64,000 nt of DNA from JAEUJM01 sp964635055 (GTDB lineage: Bacteria; Actinomycetota; Acidimicrobiia; Acidimicrobiales; DATDAH01): contig CAZWMT010000030.1 in assembly GCA_964635055.1 (NCBI GenBank), positions 8,757 through 72,756 on the forward strand. The letters are read 5' to 3'. Below are positions 49,940-58,566 of the stretch, piece after piece. A program made the position numbers and the translations under genes. Position 1 is the first letter of the stretch; each line of letters starts with the position of its first letter. The notes below the pieces were generated by a model. It worked only from the letters and a program-made list of their open reading frames with translations. It did not search any database and was not told the DNA's origin.

Positions 49940-50764
49940 TCAGCTGCGGCGGTGCACGCGGGTGGCGCTCGACTGGTCGCGGGCCAGCACCACGATCTGG
50001 TCGATGTTCACGTGGCTCGGTCGGGTGGCCGACCAGGCCACGCAGTCGGCGATGTCGTCCGCGGTCAGGGGCGTGACGCCCTCGTAGACGGCGTCGGCCT
50101 TGGCCCGGTCGCCACCGAAGCGCACCAGGCTGAACTCGGTCTCGACCATGCCCGGATCGATCTCGGTCACCCGGACAGGCTCGCCGAGGAGCTCCTGGCG
50201 CAGCACGCCCATCACCGCGCGGGCCGCGAACTTCGCCGCGTTGTACCCGCCGCCGCCCGCGTAGGGCTCGATGCCGGCGATCGAGCCGATGGTGATGACG
50301 TGCCCGTCGCCACTGGCGATCAGCTTGGGCAGCAGCGCCCGCGTCATGCGCATCACCCCCAGCACGTTCGAGTCGTACATGGCCTGCCAGTCGTCGTCGT
50401 TGGCCGCGGCGATCGGGTCGCGGCCCAGCGCGCCGCCGGCGTTGTTCACCAGCAGCGAGCATCGGGGCACCTGGTCGCAGAACCGCTCGACCGACGCGGC
50501 ATCGGTGACGTCGAGCGGCAGGGCCGTCGCCCCGATCGGCTCGGCGACGGCGCGCAGCCGGTCGAGGCGCCGGGCGCCGGCGACCACCTCGAACCCGTCC
50601 GCGGCCAGGCGGGCCGCGGTGGCCGCGCCGATGCCCGAGCTGGCGCCGGTGACCACCGCGACGGGCCGGTGCGGTGCCCCTGGGCCGTGGGCAGCCCCGG
50701 GCTCGCCGGTCTGCTCCAGGTGGGCGGAGTCCGGCTCGGCGGCTGCCCCGGGGTCGTCGGTCAT
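49940..50764 (-). CDS. Short-chain dehydrogenase/reductase
   Basis: 274 residues. A ~30-residue hydrophilic leader precedes VAVVTGASSGIGAATAARLA (cofactor TGxxxGIG), then LLVNNAGGALG, the catalytic Ser in HVITIGSIAG, and YNAAKFAARAV (YxxxK). All catalytic residues are present. After the fingerprint comes RVTEIDPGMVETEFSLVRFG. It looks like a YdfG/serine-dehydrogenase-like SDR; the substrate is unknown. ATG 50764 overlaps the end of the upstream membrane-protein gene by four bases. Confidence 0.88.
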   Translation of the reverse strand: MTDDPGAAAEPDSAHLEQTGEPGAAHGPGAPHRPVAVVTGASSGIGAATAARLAADGFEVVAGARRLDRLRAVAEPIGATALPLDVTDAASVERFCDQVPRCSLLVNNAGGALGRDPIAAANDDDWQAMYDSNVLGVMRMTRALLPKLIASGDGHVITIGSIAGIEPYAGGGGYNAAKFAARAVMGVLRQELLGEPVRVTEIDPGMVETEFSLVRFGGDRAKADAVYEGVTPLTADDIADCVAWSATRPSHVNIDQIVVLARDQSSATRVHRRS

Positions 50765-51564
50765 GTGCTGCGGTCCTCGTGCTCGGGAGGCTCCCCGGAC
50801 GGCTCGTCGCCGTGGTCCGTGTGGGCCGCGGCCTCGGCCGCCTCCCAGGCCTCGACCTCCAGCTCGACCTCGTGCTCGTGCTCGAGGTCCTCCTCGGCGT
50901 CGTCGAGCTCCTCTTCGAGGCGGACCAGGGCCTCCAGCTCGCTCTCGCCCTCGCCGCGGCTCTCGCTCCAGATCAAGACGCCGGTGATGGTGACCGTGAG
51001 CGCGGTGAGCGGCAGGCGGTAGTGGCGGATGAAGTCGACGATGGCGTCGAGCGGGTCGGCGAAGATGTCGCCGACCCACCGGATGATGATGAGTCGGGCC
51101 ACGGTGCCGGTGATGTTGAGCGCCAGGAACACCGGGGGCGACATGCCCGAGGCGCCCGCGAACAGGCAGATCGGGTTGTTCGGCGCGATGAGGACGAGGG
51201 GGTACGACGCCTTCTGGAAGAACTGCTCCACCGACCGCAGGAGGCCGCCGAAGGTGCGCGAACGCCGCTCGGCCCAGCGCACCGCGGCGTCGCCGTAGAA
51301 GTAGCCGAGGAGGTAGAAGAGCGGATCGGCCAGCAGCAGCCGGATGGTGCCGACGGTGTAGTACGACACGGCGTCGAGCGAGTTGGTGGCGAGCACCAGG
51401 TTGCGGTTGCGGGCGTTGAGGGCGATGAGCCACAGCGGGTGCTTGTCGACGAGCGTGGGCGCGAAGGCGTCGCCCACGTAGGACGCGATCACGAGGACGA
51501 CGAGGGGTCCCACGATGAGCCAGAGGGTGAGGCGGCTCGGCTTCGATCGGGCGGGGGCTTCCAA
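50761..51564 (-). CDS. VTT/DedA-like membrane protein with acidic C-terminal tail
   Basis: 267 residues. Four or five membrane segments occupy ~10-210. The middle part (DPLFYLLGYFYGDAAVRWAE, FFQKASYPLVLIAPNNPICL, FAGASGMSPPVFLALNITGT) follows the DedA/VTT pattern, in which a re-entrant loop with Gly/Pro is followed by an AG...M motif. The last ~60 residues are strongly acidic with Glu/Asp/Leu/His repeats and may form a coiled coil. DedA proteins act in lipid scrambling and envelope homeostasis. The start appears to be TTG 51564, with a -10-like GATGAT 7 bases before it on the minus strand. Family membership is a moderate-confidence call. Confidence 0.65.
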   Translation of the reverse strand: MEAPARSKPSRLTLWLIVGPLVVLVIASYVGDAFAPTLVDKHPLWLIALNARNRNLVLATNSLDAVSYYTVGTIRLLLADPLFYLLGYFYGDAAVRWAERRSRTFGGLLRSVEQFFQKASYPLVLIAPNNPICLFAGASGMSPPVFLALNITGTVARLIIIRWVGDIFADPLDAIVDFIRHYRLPLTALTVTITGVLIWSESRGEGESELEALVRLEEELDDAEEDLEHEHEVELEVEAWEAAEAAAHTDHGDEPSGEPPEHEDRST

Positions 51565-51670
51565 GAGCTAGATCATCGCACCCGGCGGCGCCGGTCAGCG
51601 CAGTTGACGGCGGGAGTCCTACGCTGCCGGGCGCACCGCTGTGCCCGTGGCGTCGACAAGGAGATCCATC

Positions 51671-53299
51671 GTGCAAGGCCTGATGCAGGACACCCCGCTC
51701 ACGTTGCCGCACCTGTTCGGACGGGCCGAGCGCCTGTTCCCGGGCAAGGAGATCGTGACCGCGACCGCGGTCGGGCCCGAACGGCGGACCTACGGCGAGT
51801 GGGCCGAGCGCACGCGGCGCCTCGGCGGTGTCTTCGACGACCTCGGGTTGTCGGACGACGCCCGCATCGCCACCTTCGGGTGGAACACCGCCCGCCACCT
51901 CGAGCTCTACTTCGCCGCGCCGTGCACCGGGCGCGTGCTGCACACACTGAACATCCGCCTGTTCCCGGAGCAGCTGACCTACATCGTCAACCACGCCGAG
52001 GACGAGGTGATCTTCGTCGACCGCTCGTTGCTGGGCCTGCTCTGGCCGCTGGTGGGCACGTTCGAGACCGTGAAGCACTTCGTGGTGATGGACGACGGCA
52101 AGGGCGACGTGCCCAGCCCGGACGGCGGACGCCCCCTCCACGACTACGAGGACCTGCTCGCCGACGCCGAACCGGTCGAGTTCGACGTCCGGGACGAGAA
52201 CCGCGCCGCGTCGATGTGTTACACGAGCGGTACCACGGGCAACCCCAAGGGGGTCGTGTACTCGCACCGGTCGACCTGGTTGCACACGGTCGGCGTGATG
52301 ACCGCCGACAGCCTGGGGGTCAGCGAGCGTGACGTCATCCTGCCCGTCGTGCCCATGTTCCACGCCAACGCATGGGGCCTGGCCCACGCGTCGGTCGCGG
52401 CCGGCGCCGGCCTGGTGATGCCGGGGCCCGACCTCTCGCCACCCGCCATCGCCTCGCTGATCGAGTCCGAGAAGGTCACCGTCGCCGCGGGCGTGCCCAC
52501 CATCTGGATGGGCGTGCTGCCCGAGTTGGCCGGACGCGACACGTCGGCGCTGCGCGCCATCCCGTGCGGTGGGTCGGCGGTGCCGCGGTCCCTGTCCGAG
52601 GGCTACCGCGAGGCAACCGGCCTGCCGATCCTGCAGGCCTGGGGCATGACCGAGACGAGCCCCGTCGCGTCGATCTGCAAGATCAAGAGCGACCTGGCCG
52701 ACCAGGACGAGGACACCCTGGCCGACCTCCGGTCGACCCAGGGCCTGGTGTCCATCGGCGTGGACTTCCGGATCGTGACGCAGGAGACCACCGATGAAGT
52801 GCCCTGGGACGGCGAGTCACGAGGCGAGCTCCAGGTGTCGGGGCCGTGGATCGCTGCCACCTACTACAACGACGAGCGTGCCTCCGAGTCCTTCACCGAG
52901 GATGGCTGGCTGCGTACCGGCGACGTGGCCACGGTCACCGCCGACGGCTACATCCGCCTGGTCGACCGCACCAAGGACGTGGTGAAGTCGGGCGGCGAGT
53001 GGATCAGCTCGGTCGAGCTCGAGAACGAGATCATGGGCCACCACAAGGTGGCCGAGGCCGCGGTGATCGGCGTGAACCACCCCAAGTGGGGCGAGCGGCC
53101 CCTCGCCTGCGTGGTGGTCAAGCCGGGGGAGACCCTGACCAAGGAGGAGGTGCTCGGCTACCTCGACGGCCGCATCGCCAAGTGGTGGACGCCCGACGAC
53201 GTGGTGTTCATCGACGAGGTGCCCAAGACCTCGGTGGGCAAGTTCTCCAAGAAGGACCTGCGCGCCCGCTTCGAGGACCACGTCCTGCCCACCGCATGA
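51671..53299 (+). CDS. Long-chain fatty-acyl-CoA synthetase (ANL superfamily)
   Basis: 542 residues. Adenylation motifs: P-loop MCYTSGTTGNPKGVVYSH, QAWGMTETSPVASICK, GWLRTGDVATVTADGY, DRTKDVVKSGGEWISS and the C-terminal catalytic Lys in VPKTSVGKFSKKDLRARF. It activates medium- or long-chain acids to acyl-CoA. I chose GTG 51671 because AAGGAG (51658-51663) sits 7 bases before it and the protein then begins at the family-typical MQGLMQDTPLTLPHLF; GTG 51641 is in frame but lacks a site. It is divergent from the DedA-like gene. Confidence 0.93.
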   Translation: MQGLMQDTPLTLPHLFGRAERLFPGKEIVTATAVGPERRTYGEWAERTRRLGGVFDDLGLSDDARIATFGWNTARHLELYFAAPCTGRVLHTLNIRLFPEQLTYIVNHAEDEVIFVDRSLLGLLWPLVGTFETVKHFVVMDDGKGDVPSPDGGRPLHDYEDLLADAEPVEFDVRDENRAASMCYTSGTTGNPKGVVYSHRSTWLHTVGVMTADSLGVSERDVILPVVPMFHANAWGLAHASVAAGAGLVMPGPDLSPPAIASLIESEKVTVAAGVPTIWMGVLPELAGRDTSALRAIPCGGSAVPRSLSEGYREATGLPILQAWGMTETSPVASICKIKSDLADQDEDTLADLRSTQGLVSIGVDFRIVTQETTDEVPWDGESRGELQVSGPWIAATYYNDERASESFTEDGWLRTGDVATVTADGYIRLVDRTKDVVKSGGEWISSVELENEIMGHHKVAEAAVIGVNHPKWGERPLACVVVKPGETLTKEEVLGYLDGRIAKWWTPDDVVFIDEVPKTSVGKFSKKDLRARFEDHVLPTA

Positions 53300-53365
53300 G
53301 CGACGCGGCTCGAGCGGTCTTGTCGAGCGAGCGACGAGTCCTCGTCTGCTGGGCATGATCTGAAG

Positions 53366-54166
53366 ATGCGCCACGGGATCTACCTCGCTCCCTTCGACGG
53401 TCTGGCCGATCCGGCGCTGCTGACCGAGCTCGCGGTCGAGGCGGAGGCGGCGGGCTGGGATGGCTTCTTCGTGTGGGATCACGTGCTCTACCGGGCGCCG
53501 GTGGAGGCGGTGGCCGACCCGTGGATCGTGCTGGCGGCCATGGCACACGCCACCGAGCGCCTCGTCATCGGCCCGATGGTGACGCCGATCGCCCGCCGGC
53601 GCCCGCAGGTGCTGGCGAGGCAGACGACGACGCTCGACCGGCTCTCCGGTGGACGCTTGGTGTTTGGCGTGGGACTCGGTCTGGATCAGAGCGGACGAGA
53701 GCTGTCCGCCTTCGGCGAGGAGCTCGACGACAAGGTACGGGCCGAGATGCTCGACGAGGGTCTCGATCTGCTGCAGGCGCTCTGGTCAGGGGAGCGGGTC
53801 GATCACGACGGTACGCACTTCACGGCCGACGGCGTCACCTTCACGCCGAGGCCGGTGCAGCAGCCTCGGATCCCGGTCTGGGTGGCGGGCCGCTGGCCCT
53901 ACCGCCGGCCCCTGCGGAGGGCCGCCAAGTGGGACGGCGTGTTCCTCATCGACCTGGGCGGTCCGCAGGACCTCGCCGAGGCGGCCGCCGAGATCCGCGC
54001 CGAGCGGGGTGATCTCGACGGCTACGAGGTCGTGTGCAACGGACGGCCGATCGACGACCCGGGGCCGTGGCGGGATGCGGGTGCCACCTGGTGGCTCGTC
54101 GACCCGTGCTCGCACGATCCCGACGTCGTCCGATCGATCATCGCTGCCGGCCCCCCCGCTTCTTGA
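53366..54166 (+). CDS. LLM-class flavin/F420-dependent oxidoreductase
   Basis: 266 residues of the luciferase-like TIM-barrel family: MRHGIYLAPFDGLADPALLT, AEAAGWDGFFVWDHVLYRAP, RLVIGPMVTPIARRRPQVLA and RLSGGRLVFGVGLGLDQSGR. In actinobacteria most such proteins use F420 rather than FMN, but cofactor choice cannot be read here. It is shorter than the usual 300-340 residues, lacking part of the C-terminal helices. A -10-like CATGAT lies 6 bases before ATG 53366. The substrate is unknown. Confidence 0.82.
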   Translation: MRHGIYLAPFDGLADPALLTELAVEAEAAGWDGFFVWDHVLYRAPVEAVADPWIVLAAMAHATERLVIGPMVTPIARRRPQVLARQTTTLDRLSGGRLVFGVGLGLDQSGRELSAFGEELDDKVRAEMLDEGLDLLQALWSGERVDHDGTHFTADGVTFTPRPVQQPRIPVWVAGRWPYRRPLRRAAKWDGVFLIDLGGPQDLAEAAAEIRAERGDLDGYEVVCNGRPIDDPGPWRDAGATWWLVDPCSHDPDVVRSIIAAGPPAS

Positions 54167-54233
54167 GGGGTCGGCGCCGAAGGCCGACGCCTCGCCACCG
54201 TCCGTGGCCGAATCGGGGCCCTCGAGCCGCATT

Positions 54234-54271
54234 GGAGGGAATGCCTCCCGTATGGCGGAGGTATTTCCTCC
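54234..54271. terminator. 15-bp hairpin between the LLM and SURF1 genes
   Basis: 54234-54248 pairs with 54257-54271 over 15 positions including two G-U pairs, with an 8-base loop (GGAGGGAATGCCTCC and GGAGGTATTTCCTCC). It lies 67 bases after the LLM stop and about 100 bases before the SURF1 promoter, so terminator is the simplest role. The U-tract is absent, and both arms contain Shine-Dalgarno-like GGAGG. Confidence 0.5.
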
Positions 54272-54370
54272 GACGATGACGGTGTAGGCGTCGCGGTCCC
54301 ACTTCGGTCACGCTTGGTGGCAACCGTCGGATGTCGTCGCAGCGACTGCCACTCGGCACGCCCCTCGCCG

Positions 54371-54376
54371 TAGCCT
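54371..54376 (+). promoter_or_regulatory. -10-like TAGCCT for the SURF1 gene (leaderless)
   Basis: TAGCCT is followed by 6 bases and GTG 54383. Same hexamer as before ribF and the sulfatase-fold gene. Confidence 0.5.
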
Positions 54377-54382
54377 GCGGAC

Positions 54383-55231
54383 GTGTACCGCTTCCTGCTG
54401 CGGCCCGTCTGGATCCTGTCGCACCTCCTCGTGATCCTGCTGGTCGTGGTGCTGGTGAACCTCGGCTTCTGGCAGCTGCGTCGCCTCGACGAGAAGCGGG
54501 ACTTCAACGCGCTGGTCACCGCTCGCAGCGAGCAGGAGGCGGCGCCGGTGGCCGACGTGCTGCCCGCGTCGGCCACCTTCGACGACGCCGACGCGGTCGT
54601 GTTCCGCAAGGTCACCGCCGAGGGCACCTACCTGGCCGACGAGGAGGTGATCGTCCGGTCGCGCACGTACCAGAGCAAGTCCGGCGCCTGGCTGCTCACG
54701 CCGCTGCGGCTCGACGACGGCACCGCCGTGGTCGTCAACCGCGGATGGGTGCCCATCCAGGCCGGCATCGAGCGCGACCCCTCGTGGGCGCCCCCCGAGG
54801 GTCGGGTGGAGGTGGAGGGCCTGCTGGTGGCCACCCAGACCCGCGGCCGCTTCGGGGCCACCGACCCCGAGGGCGAGCGCCTCGACACGCTGGCCCGTGC
54901 CGACGTCGCCCGCATCCAGGAGCAGGTCGACGAGGACCTGGTGCCAGCGGTCCTGCAACTCGACACGCAGACGCCCGCCCAGCCCGGCGACTTCCCCGTC
55001 GCGATCGGCCCGCCCGAGCTGTCCGAGGGGCCGCACCTCAACTACGCGGGGCAGTGGTTCATCTTCGCGACGATCGCCGCGGTCGGGTACCCGCTGATCC
55101 TGCGCCGCATCGCCCGGAACAAGCAGGCCGAGCGCAACGCCACGGCAGCCGAGGCCGAGGACGACCCCGACAGGGTGGACGGCCCACCTGCCGACCGCTC
55201 CGACGCCGAGTTGGCCGACAGCAGCCCATGA
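54383..55231 (+). CDS. SURF1 family cytochrome oxidase assembly protein
   Basis: 282 residues with one membrane helix near each end (ILSHLLVILLVVVLVNLGFW at ~10-30; FIFATIAAVGYPLILRRIAR at ~222-242). SURF1 motifs are visible: NLGFWQLRRLDEKR, GWVPIQAGIERDP (NRGWVP), and HLNYAGQWFIFA just before the second helix. SURF1 helps insert haem a into cytochrome c oxidase. The C-terminal ~40 residues are acidic. GTG 54383 is fixed by the TAGCCT element. A TetR gene follows after 10 bases. Confidence 0.9.
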   Translation: MYRFLLRPVWILSHLLVILLVVVLVNLGFWQLRRLDEKRDFNALVTARSEQEAAPVADVLPASATFDDADAVVFRKVTAEGTYLADEEVIVRSRTYQSKSGAWLLTPLRLDDGTAVVVNRGWVPIQAGIERDPSWAPPEGRVEVEGLLVATQTRGRFGATDPEGERLDTLARADVARIQEQVDEDLVPAVLQLDTQTPAQPGDFPVAIGPPELSEGPHLNYAGQWFIFATIAAVGYPLILRRIARNKQAERNATAAEAEDDPDRVDGPPADRSDAELADSSP

Positions 55232-55241
55232 GCCCTCGCCC

Positions 55242-55814
55242 ATGACCCCTGACCGCGGCGACGTGCGGGAGCGGATCCTGGGCGCCGCCATCGACTGCAT
55301 CGCCGAGCGGGGGATGGGCAAGCTGCGGGTGGAGGAGGTCGCCCGTCGGGCTGCGGTGGGACGGGCCACCGTGTACCGCTACTTTCCCGGCGGGCGGGAT
55401 CAACTGGTCGGTGAGGCCATCACCTGGGAGGTGGGCCGGTTCTTCACCGCTCTGGCCGCCGAGGTGGCTGATGCCCCGGACCTGCGGGCCCGCCTCGAGC
55501 GGGGACTGGTGTTCGCCCATCGCGCCATGGCCGACCACCGAGCCCTTGCGACCGTGCTCGACACCGATCGCGACCAGTTCCTGCCACAGCTGCACGAGAC
55601 CTCGCCACTGGTGATGGCCGTGGTGCGCGACTACCTGGCGCCCGCGGTGGCCGCCGAGCACCTTCGCCCCGGCGTCGACCCGGCCGAAGCCGCCGACTAC
55701 CTGGCCCGCATGGTGCTGTCGTTCATCCCCAGCCCCGGCCAGTGGGACCTGACCGATCCCGAGCAGGTGGCCGAGTTGGTCGACCGCCAGTTCCTGGCCG
55801 GGATCCTCGCCTGA
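55242..55814 (+). CDS. TetR family transcriptional regulator (first)
   Basis: 190 residues. The N-terminal helix-turn-helix is RERILGAAIDCIAERGMGKL, VEEVARRAAVGRATVYRYFP, GGRDQL (~residues 6-52), followed by an all-helical ligand domain. The start is ATG 55242, 10 bases after the SURF1 stop, so it is likely cotranscribed with that gene. The recognition helix (GRATVYRYF) is nearly identical to that of the second TetR protein, so the two may bind related sites or be ancient duplicates. Target genes are unknown. Confidence 0.88.
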   Translation: MTPDRGDVRERILGAAIDCIAERGMGKLRVEEVARRAAVGRATVYRYFPGGRDQLVGEAITWEVGRFFTALAAEVADAPDLRARLERGLVFAHRAMADHRALATVLDTDRDQFLPQLHETSPLVMAVVRDYLAPAVAAEHLRPGVDPAEAADYLARMVLSFIPSPGQWDLTDPEQVAELVDRQFLAGILA

Positions 55815-55888
55815 GGGCGCACGCCGCACCTGATCCCTCCTGTGCCCGGCAACGGGGCGCTCCTCGGGTGGTCGGGTCCAGCGCGCGG

Positions 55889-55921
55889 GCAGTGCCGCGG
55901 CGGGTCGCGGGTGGGCACTGC
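55889..55921. terminator. Possible terminator between the two TetR genes
   Basis: GCAGTGCC (55889-55896) pairs with GGCACTGC (55914-55921) with a 17-base loop, with further GCGC pairing outside. It lies about 75 bases after the first TetR gene and before the operator region of the second. Confidence 0.35.
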
Positions 55922-55965
55922 TGTGCGCCTGATGAGACAGATGTCACAACCGGTGCCACTAGTCG

Positions 55966-55992
55966 TGAGACAAAATCGAGCGTATTGTCTCA
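55966..55992. promoter_or_regulatory. Palindromic operator upstream of the second TetR gene
   Basis: TGAGACAA (55966-55973) and TTGTCTCA (55985-55992) form a perfect 8-bp inverted repeat with an 11-base spacer, ending 4 bases before ATG 55997. A further half-site TGAGACAG occurs at 55933-55940. Position and symmetry suit autoregulation by the adjacent TetR protein and control of the di-iron gene. Confidence 0.7.
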
Positions 55993-55996
55993 AGCG

Positions 55997-56680
55997 ATGA
56001 GTGCACGCGTCGCCAGCGATGGCCGCGAGCTCCGGGGGGCGCCGGGGGTGGACGACACGATCGACCTGCGCGTCCCCACCGTGGAGCGGCGCATCCTCGA
56101 CGCCACCCTCGCGTGCATCGCTCGCGACGGGTTCGCAGGCCTCACCGTCGACGACGTGGCCCGCGCCGCCGGGTGTGGTCGCGCCACGGTCTACCGCGCC
56201 TTTCCTGGTGGCAAGGATCAGGTCGTCCTGGCCGCGGCGCACCTCGAGCTCGAACGGTACTTCCGCACGGTCGGCGCCGATCTCGATGCCGCTACGGATC
56301 TCACCGGCGTCCTGGTGGGCGCCCTGGTCGGTACCGCCCGGTTCCTCGAGTCGAGCGACGCCCTGCGTCACGTGTTCGAGGCCGAGCCCGCCGTGATCCT
56401 CGCCCACATCGCATTCGACAAGAGCCCAGTCGTCTTCGGTGCCGCCCACCTGCTGCTGGGCCCGCGCCTGGCGCGGTTCCTGCCCGAGGAGCAGACGGCC
56501 TGCGCCACCGAGTGGCTGGCCCGCCTCGCAGTGTCGTACCTCGCCGTGCCGAACCCCGCCATCGATCTCACCGAACCCGCCACCGCCCGGCGCCTGGTCA
56601 CCACGTTCGTGATCCCTGGTCTCGTCACCCTTTCCGATCCATCCACCGCTCACCCTTCACCCGCCATCACCAGGAGCTGA
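55997..56680 (+). CDS. TetR family transcriptional regulator (second)
   Basis: 227 residues. After a ~27-residue leader comes the HTH: ERRILDATLACIARDGFAGL, VDDVARAAGCGRATVYRAFP, GGKDQV, then a helical ligand-binding domain. ATG 55997 lies 4 bases after the palindromic operator. The stop at 56678-56680 is only 2 bases before the TTG start of the di-iron protein, so both form one unit that the regulator probably controls. TetR next to an R2-like oxidase also occurs in M. tuberculosis (Rv0232-Rv0233). The inducer is unknown. Confidence 0.88.
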   Translation: MSARVASDGRELRGAPGVDDTIDLRVPTVERRILDATLACIARDGFAGLTVDDVARAAGCGRATVYRAFPGGKDQVVLAAAHLELERYFRTVGADLDAATDLTGVLVGALVGTARFLESSDALRHVFEAEPAVILAHIAFDKSPVVFGAAHLLLGPRLARFLPEEQTACATEWLARLAVSYLAVPNPAIDLTEPATARRLVTTFVIPGLVTLSDPSTAHPSPAITRS

Positions 56681-56682
56681 CC

Positions 56683-57822
56683 TTGTCCACCACCGAAGCC
56701 GCATCGACGACTGAAGAGCTGATCGGTCGCGCCGACGTCAACGACCTCGAGGCCATCCTCGGCGTGACCAACACCGACGTGAACGAGCTCGTCCACCACG
56801 TGAAGGACAACGCGGACTGCATCTTCACCTGGGACTACGAGAAGGGCCGCCGCCCCGCGCTCAACAAGCTGTACGAGAAGGCCAAGACCTCACAGTGGAA
56901 CGGCTCGACCGACCTGCCCTGGGACACCGAGGTGGACCAGGAGGCGGTGGTCATCGCCAACGCCGAGGCCAACGGCATGTTGGCGGGGGGCGTCGACCTG
57001 GGCGGCACGGTGTTCGAGAAGTGGGACGAGGCGCAGTGGCTCCAGCTGGGCATCGAGTCGCAGAACTGGATGCTCAGCCAGTTCATGCACGGTGAGCAGG
57101 GCGCCCTGGTCTGCACCGCCAAGATCGTCGAGACCGTTCCCTGGATCGATGCCAAGTACTACGCGTCGACGCAGGTGATGGACGAGGCCCGCCACGTCGA
57201 GGTGTTCGCGCGCTACCTCGACACGAAGCTGTCCGGCCACTATCCGATCAACGCCCACCTGAAGATGCTGCTCGACGACATCATCGAGGACAGCCGTTGG
57301 GACATGACCTACCTGGGCATGCAGATCATGGTGGAGGGGCTCGCGCTGGCCGCCTTCGGCTTCATCCACATGATGACCCAGGAGCCGCTGCTCAAGCAGT
57401 TGCTGCGCTACGTGATGAGCGACGAGGCCCGCCACGTCGCCTTCGGCGTGCTCTCCCTGAAGGAGTACTACGAAGGCCTCAGCATCGGGGAGATCCGCGA
57501 GCGCCAGGAGTTCGCCTTCGAGGCGGCCGTGCGCATGCGCGACCGGCTGCTGCAGCAGGAGGTGTGGGAGCGCATGGGCATCGACTCGAAAGAGGCCGTG
57601 CAGGCGGTGATGCTCTCGCCCGAGCGCCAGATGTTCCAGCAGATGCTGTTCTCCAAGATCGTGCCGAACTGCAAGAAGCTGGGCCTGCTCGACGCCGGCG
57701 ACGGCTGGCTGCGCCAGAAGTTCGGCGAGATCGGTGTCATCCAGTTCGAGGACTGGACCGACACCGGCGACGAGTACGAGACCTTCGCCCTGTCCGACGA
57801 CGAGCTGCAGGCGGCGTCGTAG
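56683..57822 (+). CDS. Ferritin-like R2-type di-iron protein
   Basis: 379 residues. An N-terminal ~90-residue part precedes a four-helix bundle with the full R2-type ligand set: Glu138 (HGEQGALV), Glu168/His171 (MDEARHVEVF), Glu218 (IMVEGLALAAFG), Glu248/His251 (SDEARHVAFG). That is the E, ExxH, E, ExxH pattern of ribonucleotide-reductase R2-like oxidases. The residue five before Glu218 is Met, not the cross-linking Tyr of R2lox, so it is a distinct type, probably a hydroxylase or oxidase. TTG 56683 is supported by AGGAG at 56672-56676. It follows a TetR gene by 2 bases. Confidence 0.82.
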   Translation: MSTTEAASTTEELIGRADVNDLEAILGVTNTDVNELVHHVKDNADCIFTWDYEKGRRPALNKLYEKAKTSQWNGSTDLPWDTEVDQEAVVIANAEANGMLAGGVDLGGTVFEKWDEAQWLQLGIESQNWMLSQFMHGEQGALVCTAKIVETVPWIDAKYYASTQVMDEARHVEVFARYLDTKLSGHYPINAHLKMLLDDIIEDSRWDMTYLGMQIMVEGLALAAFGFIHMMTQEPLLKQLLRYVMSDEARHVAFGVLSLKEYYEGLSIGEIRERQEFAFEAAVRMRDRLLQQEVWERMGIDSKEAVQAVMLSPERQMFQQMLFSKIVPNCKKLGLLDAGDGWLRQKFGEIGVIQFEDWTDTGDEYETFALSDDELQAAS

Positions 57823-57899
57823 GACGGCATTCGCTCTCGCTGCTTGCCCCGGCGTCGCAACCTCGCGGATGTGGACGCAGCGCCGGGGCAGGTGGCGGT

Positions 57900-57905
57900 T
57901 ACGAT
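57900..57905 (+). promoter_or_regulatory. -10-like TACGAT for the gene at 57913 (leaderless)
   Basis: TACGAT is followed by 7 bases and ATG 57913, which favours that start over upstream GTG/TTG codons in frame. Confidence 0.45.
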
Positions 57906-57912
57906 CGCCGTG

Positions 57913-58566
57913 ATGCCCGAGGCCGCCCAGCAACGCCCCCGGCCCCAATCGCATCCGTCCGAGTCGTCGACGCTGCTGTTGCACGGGCTGCGGCTGAAGC
58001 CCTTCCCCGACACCGAGGTGCTGGCCGCGGCGGTGGCGCTGCCCGTCCCCCAGGTCGCCGGCGCATTGGCGACCTTCGCGGACGATGGCCTGGTCCGACG
58101 CCTGGACGGGCACGTCACCGGATGGACCCTCACCCCTGCGGGGCGTGAGGAGGCGGCGCGCCGCCTGGCCGCCGAGCTCGACGCGTCGGGGGCCCGCGCC
58201 GCCGTGTCCGACGCCTACCAGCGCTTCGTCGGCCTCAACGACGAGTTGCTGTCGGTGTGCACCGCCTGGCAACTGCGGGACGAGGTGGTGAACGACCACA
58301 CCGACACCGCCTACGACCAGCGGGTGATCCTGCGCCTCGTGGCGCTCCACGACCAGGTGCGCCCGATCGTGGCCGACCTCCGCGACCATCTGGCCCGGTT
58401 CGGCGGCTACTCGCCTCGACTGCGTACCGCGCTCGAGCGGGTCAGCGCGGGGGAGCGGGACTGGTTCACGAAGCCCACCATCGACTCGTACCACACGGTG
58501 TGGTTCGAGCTGCACGAAGACCTGCTGGCCACCCTGGGCCTCGAGCGGGCCAAGGAGACGGCATGA
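57913..58566 (+). CDS. Conserved winged-helix-like protein upstream of dapA
   Basis: 217 residues. Residues ~15-80 look like a winged helix: LLLHGLRLKPFPDTEVLAAA, VALPVPQVAGALATFADDGL, VRRLDGHVTGWTLTPAGREE, in the style of MarR/ArsR-like or archaeal transcriptional regulators (ending with LTPxGREE). The remaining helical part (YQRFVGLNDELLSVCTAWQL, TKPTIDSYHTVWFELHEDLL) has no family I recognise. It overlaps dapA by ATGA at 58563-58566, so it may regulate or be coexpressed with dapA. Function is inferred only from fold. Confidence 0.7.
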   Translation: MPEAAQQRPRPQSHPSESSTLLLHGLRLKPFPDTEVLAAAVALPVPQVAGALATFADDGLVRRLDGHVTGWTLTPAGREEAARRLAAELDASGARAAVSDAYQRFVGLNDELLSVCTAWQLRDEVVNDHTDTAYDQRVILRLVALHDQVRPIVADLRDHLARFGGYSPRLRTALERVSAGERDWFTKPTIDSYHTVWFELHEDLLATLGLERAKETA

